NCBI GenBank assembly: GCA_946406115.1 | Contig: OX291562.1 | Coordinates: forward strand, 9,826,001 to 9,890,000 | Source: Apoda limacodes | Lineage: Eukaryota > Arthropoda > Insecta > Lepidoptera > Limacodidae | Length of the DNA: 64,000 nt | Direction of reading: 5' to 3' | In this document: positions 60,297 to 64,000 of the stretch, piece after piece | Numbering within the stretch: position 1 is the first letter of the stretch | Layout of the letters: each line of letters starts with the position of its first letter | The notes under the pieces: generated by a model | Database searches by the model: none | Told to the model about the DNA's origin: nothing | The model's input: the letters and a program-made list of their open reading frames with translations, nothing else | Program-made: the position numbers and the translations under genes

Positions 60297-61975
60297 GTCA
60301 CATAGTGTTTCAGAGACGAAGCGAACGTGCAGCAAATAGTTGTCTCTTTTTATTATTTTTTTTATGCAGAGAAGAAAAAATATACCTTCTATATTAACTT
60401 CTATGTCAAGTATACCTTCTATATTATATTACTTACCAATATAGATTATAGAATTTATAGACAGTTCATACGGCAAATTATAGAACTCGAAGACTGGTGA
60501 CGTGTTCGTTTTTCTTATTTTATTGACTTGTTCTTAAAAATTCTGGAAAAGGGCAAATATCACACGAAAAAAGAAACAAGAAGCACATCGATTGATCAAA
60601 CGGCTAATAAATGAAAAAACAAGAAAAAACAGGAGTGGTGTTTTTTTCTGTTTTAATTTTTCTGAATTAATTTAGTGTGTTTTACAAAAACGTGTTAAAA
60701 ATTGTGCAGCAAATGCTTATGAATAGCGAATTATAAAGAAATAAGTAGGACATGACGCCAAATCCCGCCCTAATTCGGGACACGAAAACGATTTTTGCTT
60801 AAACCACGACACTATACACTAATGTACTAAAACAGGATGGGGTGTGTGTGGCGCTTAGACGTGTACATGTATGTGTACATGTTTGCATAGATTTTGTGTA
60901 TTTGGTGGCTTGGTTTCTGCATGATTGATGGTAACAGGTGTACGGCCGGGAAGTTTCTTGTTACTTCTTCTTCTCTAATGCTGGTTTCGGAAGTGACTGT
61001 AAGTTAAATGGTGGGCATTTTTTGCCGAACTGTCGTGAGGAAGCTGGGCTACTTCGTATTGTACAACGTCTGTGAGCATATGCATATGCGCCCTCTGGCA
61101 CCGGGCGACCGATGGTAGATTACAGCGGGTTATTAATACTATATTTATTATATAATTTCACTGGTACCTATGTAAGTTTATATTTATATTTATATATTAT
61201 TTGTTACTTTTTAAGCTTTTGCATAGCTTTTATCGCGGGCTCTGAGCCTGACAACGGCACGTTTTGACTGTACGGAAAATCAATTTTAAGGCAAAAAAAA
61301 ATGAATTTTATAAATTTTTTTGATGACAATCATAAGTATAGGAGTTTTATTAGTAGGTTATGAGTTTCGAAACACGATTGAATAAACTTGACTTGATACA
61401 ATAAAATCGCAAAGTTTCCTCTAAATCTTTAATTGTTAGAGAGATACTTCTACGGGGAAAACAGTTTTATTTGCTAGTTATTTAACTTTTTTCAATGACA
61501 TTTCGTCTACGTGTTCCATAATAAATACTTAAGACGATTATGGTTTTATTTTATTGCCAAAGAGTGTTATTTTGTATCAAAAAATACATTTCATAAATAA
61601 CGCCGCGTGGGCCGGCCATTACGCGGCTCTGGCCTACCATCAGTGAGCCGCAGCGCCTCATCATAAGCACTTGCGTACAACTTTGTTGCGCCCACCCCGC
61701 TGCCGCCAACGATATTTTTAAAACGATATTAACTTCTCATTTATTCAATAAAAGAAAACACATTGTTTTCTTATCGATCACCACGCTCAAAAAGTGTAAC
61801 TTGAATTAATATCAAAGAAAAAAAAATACTGCATAAATAAAAAAATAATTATAATTGCATAAGTTAATAAAAAATGCTATGCAATAGCTCTACCGCGACA
61901 GGCCCCGAGTGCCACTGTTTTTGTTTTTTTATTTTTATTACATTGTGTTTTATGTATATTTATGTGTGTCCTTAT
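60297..61975. other. No gene seen
   Basis: GC-richer patches at 60755-60790 (TCCCGCCCTAATTCGGGA, a small hairpin), 61070-61120 and 61600-61720 have no recognisable identity. Confidence 0.35.
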
Positions 61976-61979
61976 GTAT

Positions 61980-62150
61980 GTACTAGTTGTTGCCAACGCC
62001 TCCGTCCGCGCTGAAATGGCGTAAAAAAGTTGCAATAGCACGTGTAATTCGATTAGTCTAGCCTACGTCCTTCTCCGTCTCTTCAATTATCCCTGTACGA
62101 AGTTTTAGCTCAAAGCAAGGACAAACAAACAGACTTTCTATTACTATACA
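61980..62150 (-). mobile_element. Helitron-like element, reverse, short
   Basis: TACTAGTTGTTGCCAACGCC + TCCGTCCGCGCTGAAATGGC, CCTTCTCCGTCTCTTCAATT and ACAAACAAACAGACTTTC. Confidence 0.5.
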
Positions 62151-62154
62151 CTAG

Positions 62155-62395
62155 CTTGTGCGCGCGGTTTCACCCGCCCTAAATTTAATTATCAGTGTAG
62201 GATTTCAACGGCAACTCCTCAATTATAGAACAAAAAACCGATTCACACTTGAAGTTCACAAGTAGTCTATGTCCTTCCCCGGGACTTAAACTATCTACAT
62301 GCCAAATTTCATCTTAATCGGTACAATGGTTTAAGCGTGAAGAGGTAACAGACAGACAGAGTTACTTTCGCATTTATTATATCAGTATGGATTAT
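62155..62395 (-). mobile_element. Helitron-like element, reverse, near complete
   Basis: ACTAGCTTGTGCGCGCGGTT + TCACCCGCCCTAAATTTAAT, CCTTCCCCGGGACTTAAACT, GAGGTAACAGACAGACAGAG + TTACTTTCGCATTTATTATA + TCAGTATGGA. Best-preserved reverse copy. Confidence 0.6.
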
Positions 62396-62579
62396 ATGTA
62401 TACTTTTTATTTGATTAACAAAGTAAGTATTCTATTATAACTTTAAATAGAATCTCTTGCAAGCTCTTTTTGGTAGAAACTAACGTTGTTTAGATTGTTT
62501 TGACTTTTAAAAAGTGTTCTCAGAAACCTACTTGAATAAATATTATTTAATTTGATCAATATCAATAAATACTTTTATA

Positions 62580-62835
62580 ACAAAGATGCAGTCAAAAGAT
62601 TAACCTTGAGCCAGGACTTGAACCTGCGACCCTTACATTTCTTACACATTTGATCATATAGCCATAGATTTGACTAGAATAATATATCTTCTTCTAAGAC
62701 TCTAACCTTCAGGGAGTCATAAACGAAGAAGGATTATATCTATGTATATATATTAATAATGTATATCTTACTTCTATGAAGATTTCGTGTGTTTATGAGA
62801 TTGATGTACTAGGACTTTATAAGTCACTAGGAGTT
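62580..62835 (-). mobile_element. tRNA-derived SINE 3' part, reverse, next to SINE-head fragment
   Basis: ATGCAGTCAAAAGATTAACC + TTGAGCCAGGACTTGAACCT (box B reversed) at 62586-62625. At 62705-62835 CTTCAGGGAGTCATAAACGA...TGATGTACTAGGACTTTATA + AGTCACTAGG lies in the opposite sense to that expected, so the two pieces are rearranged or separate. Confidence 0.5.
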
Positions 62836-62839
62836 GTAT

Positions 62840-63490
62840 ATAATTTGATTTGACTATACGCCTAGATAATCTGCATAAGTCACAAGTAGGTAGGTAGGTG
62901 CGTCGTTCTGAACAAAACGAACCTCAGGGAGTTATAATCTGATAATGTTAATTAGGAAGACTAATTGCCTTAAACCTTGGAACATTTGAAAAGGTTTTTA
63001 TCTTTCACACGATTTTAATATAAGTGTGATTAATTTAAGGACTCACTCCCTGAAGATTATTTTATTTTAAGTCACTGTTATTTGTAAAGATAGGGAATCA
63101 AAAAAAAGGTCAACAGACAGTCAGACTCACACGCTAAAGGGTTCCGTACCACTACATAAATACTAAATGTTATGCATGTTGTTTCAAGACTAGACTTTTT
63201 ATGGGTTTTCCTGTAATCATACATTCATTTATCTGGGTATAATAATTAATAAAGAAATATTTTCTGTATTTTTTCGAAATTTTAGGGTAAGGTTAAATAA
63301 GGTTAGAAATAGTAAAAAAATCATCTATTATCAAAACTGTTTACGTTAAATTTGAGTGGTTTGTTTAATTGATGATAAATACTGAATAGTTTGTACAATA
63401 AAATTTTAGATGAGAATATTTTCTTGTTTCATACTTCTTAGAGCGTTATTGTTCCGTTGTCTGGTTTTAGTTTTTGAACTTATTTTTTAT
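62840..63490. other. AT-rich, no gene; family scrap at 63120
   Basis: CAGACTCACACGCTAAAGGG + TTCCGTACCACTACATAAA at 63122-63160 is a reverse GCACTTGGCCGG fragment. Confidence 0.4.
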
Positions 63491-63492
63491 TT

Positions 63493-63768
63493 TAATTATT
63501 ATCTAGCCAATTTGTAAAATGGCTTTGCAAAATTTCAAGGAAATCGATTAACCAATAACATATGTCGATTTGCGTAACAAGCATAATATGGCATCGGCCG
63601 GCGAGTGCTACAATCGAAGTGCGTCATGCATCGTCAAAATGCCTCGCCCAAACCTAGCCATATTTCGAAGTAGCTAAGCGTTTAGCCAGCCAAATCGACA
63701 TATGTTATTGGTTAATCGATTTGCCTGAATTTTGCAATGCCATTTACAAATTGGCTAGATAATAATTA
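63493..63768. mobile_element. 276-bp palindromic MITE with 80-bp arms
   Basis: Left arm 63493-63572 (TAATTATTATCTAGCCAATT ... CATATGTCGATTTG) and right arm 63691-63768 are near-perfect reverse complements with a few single-base differences. The 118-base loop has no coding capacity. No certain target duplication. Confidence 0.85.
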
Positions 63769-63788
63769 GAATAAAGAATCGAATGCAG

Positions 63789-64000
63789 TGCCACCTACCG
63801 TGTCCAATTGTGTTATCAAACCTTGCAGGAACCCACTCGTACGTACACAAAAAATATCATTAACATCTTCCCTGCCGTTTAGGAGAAGAACAGTGCCACA
63901 CCGACTGCAGCGCCATCTACGGGTTCAAATTGTGTTTTCAAACATTGCAGCTACCCACTCGAACGTACACAAAAAATATAATTAAAATCATTTCTGCCTT
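63789..64000 (+). repeat. Tandem repeat, about 122-bp unit, running off the window
   Basis: Unit 1 TGCCACCTACCGTGTCCAAT ... CCACTCGTACGTACACAAAA; unit 2 starts at 63911 (CGCCATCTACGGGTTCAAAT ... CCACTCGAACGTACACAAAA). Similar but not identical; more units may lie beyond the edge. The 65-codon frame here is not taken as a gene. Confidence 0.7.

Overview
The window reads as AT-rich nuclear DNA of an insect, most likely a moth or butterfly. The basis is the set of dispersed repeats, which I recognise from lepidopteran genomes: elements ending in GCACTTGGCCGG, Helitron-like elements starting near TACTAATATTATAAATGCG, tRNA-derived SINEs ending in AATCTTTTGACTGCA, and several Tc1/mariner families. 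I see no convincing host gene, rRNA, functional tRNA or CRISPR array. The window is a transposable-element graveyard with one fresh-looking element in it.

1-10,274: two Jockey-clade non-LTR retrotransposons (LINEs) lie head-to-tail on the + strand with almost nothing between them. Copy A is cut by the left window edge and its ORF2 is broken by a 14-base deletion directly after the polymerase YADD motif. Copy B has a 5' leader, an intact gag-like ORF1 (628 aa), an intact endonuclease/reverse-transcriptase ORF2 (892 aa) and a 3' UTR. ORF1 would bind the element RNA, and ORF2 would nick the target and copy the RNA. The copies are clearly different families, yet their 3' UTRs can fold into the same ordered series of hairpins with compensatory base changes. 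This block is visibly GC-rich against the AT-rich remainder.

10,275-19,260: AT-rich DNA with an 808-bp inverted-repeat element, two interleaved pairs of direct duplications (12.6/16.8 kb and 16.1/17.9 kb), a LINE ORF2 relic, a Helitron-like copy split by a LINE tail, and one unexplained 163-codon minus-strand ORF at 18.6-19.1 kb that could be a host exon.

19,260-32,700: lepidopteran repeats, a mariner relic (23.2-24.1 kb), a repeat with a second repeat nested in it (26.0-26.7 kb), a SINE and a MITE flanked by TTAA (28.7 kb).

32,700-36,700: a dense cluster with a Tc1-like deletion derivative, a long inverted-repeat element with 70-bp sub-repeats carrying a nested mariner deletion derivative, a Helitron-like copy and a LINE relic.

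36,700-64,000: LINE 3' relics, SINEs, Helitron-like copies, a nearly full-length but broken DD41D (rosa-like) mariner at 44.4-45.6 kb, two adjacent copies of the GCACTTGGCCGG family at 59-60.3 kb, a second copy of the TTAA MITE, a 276-bp palindromic MITE and a 122-bp tandem repeat running off the right edge. No search, alignment program or folding program was run; boundaries and similarities were read by eye.
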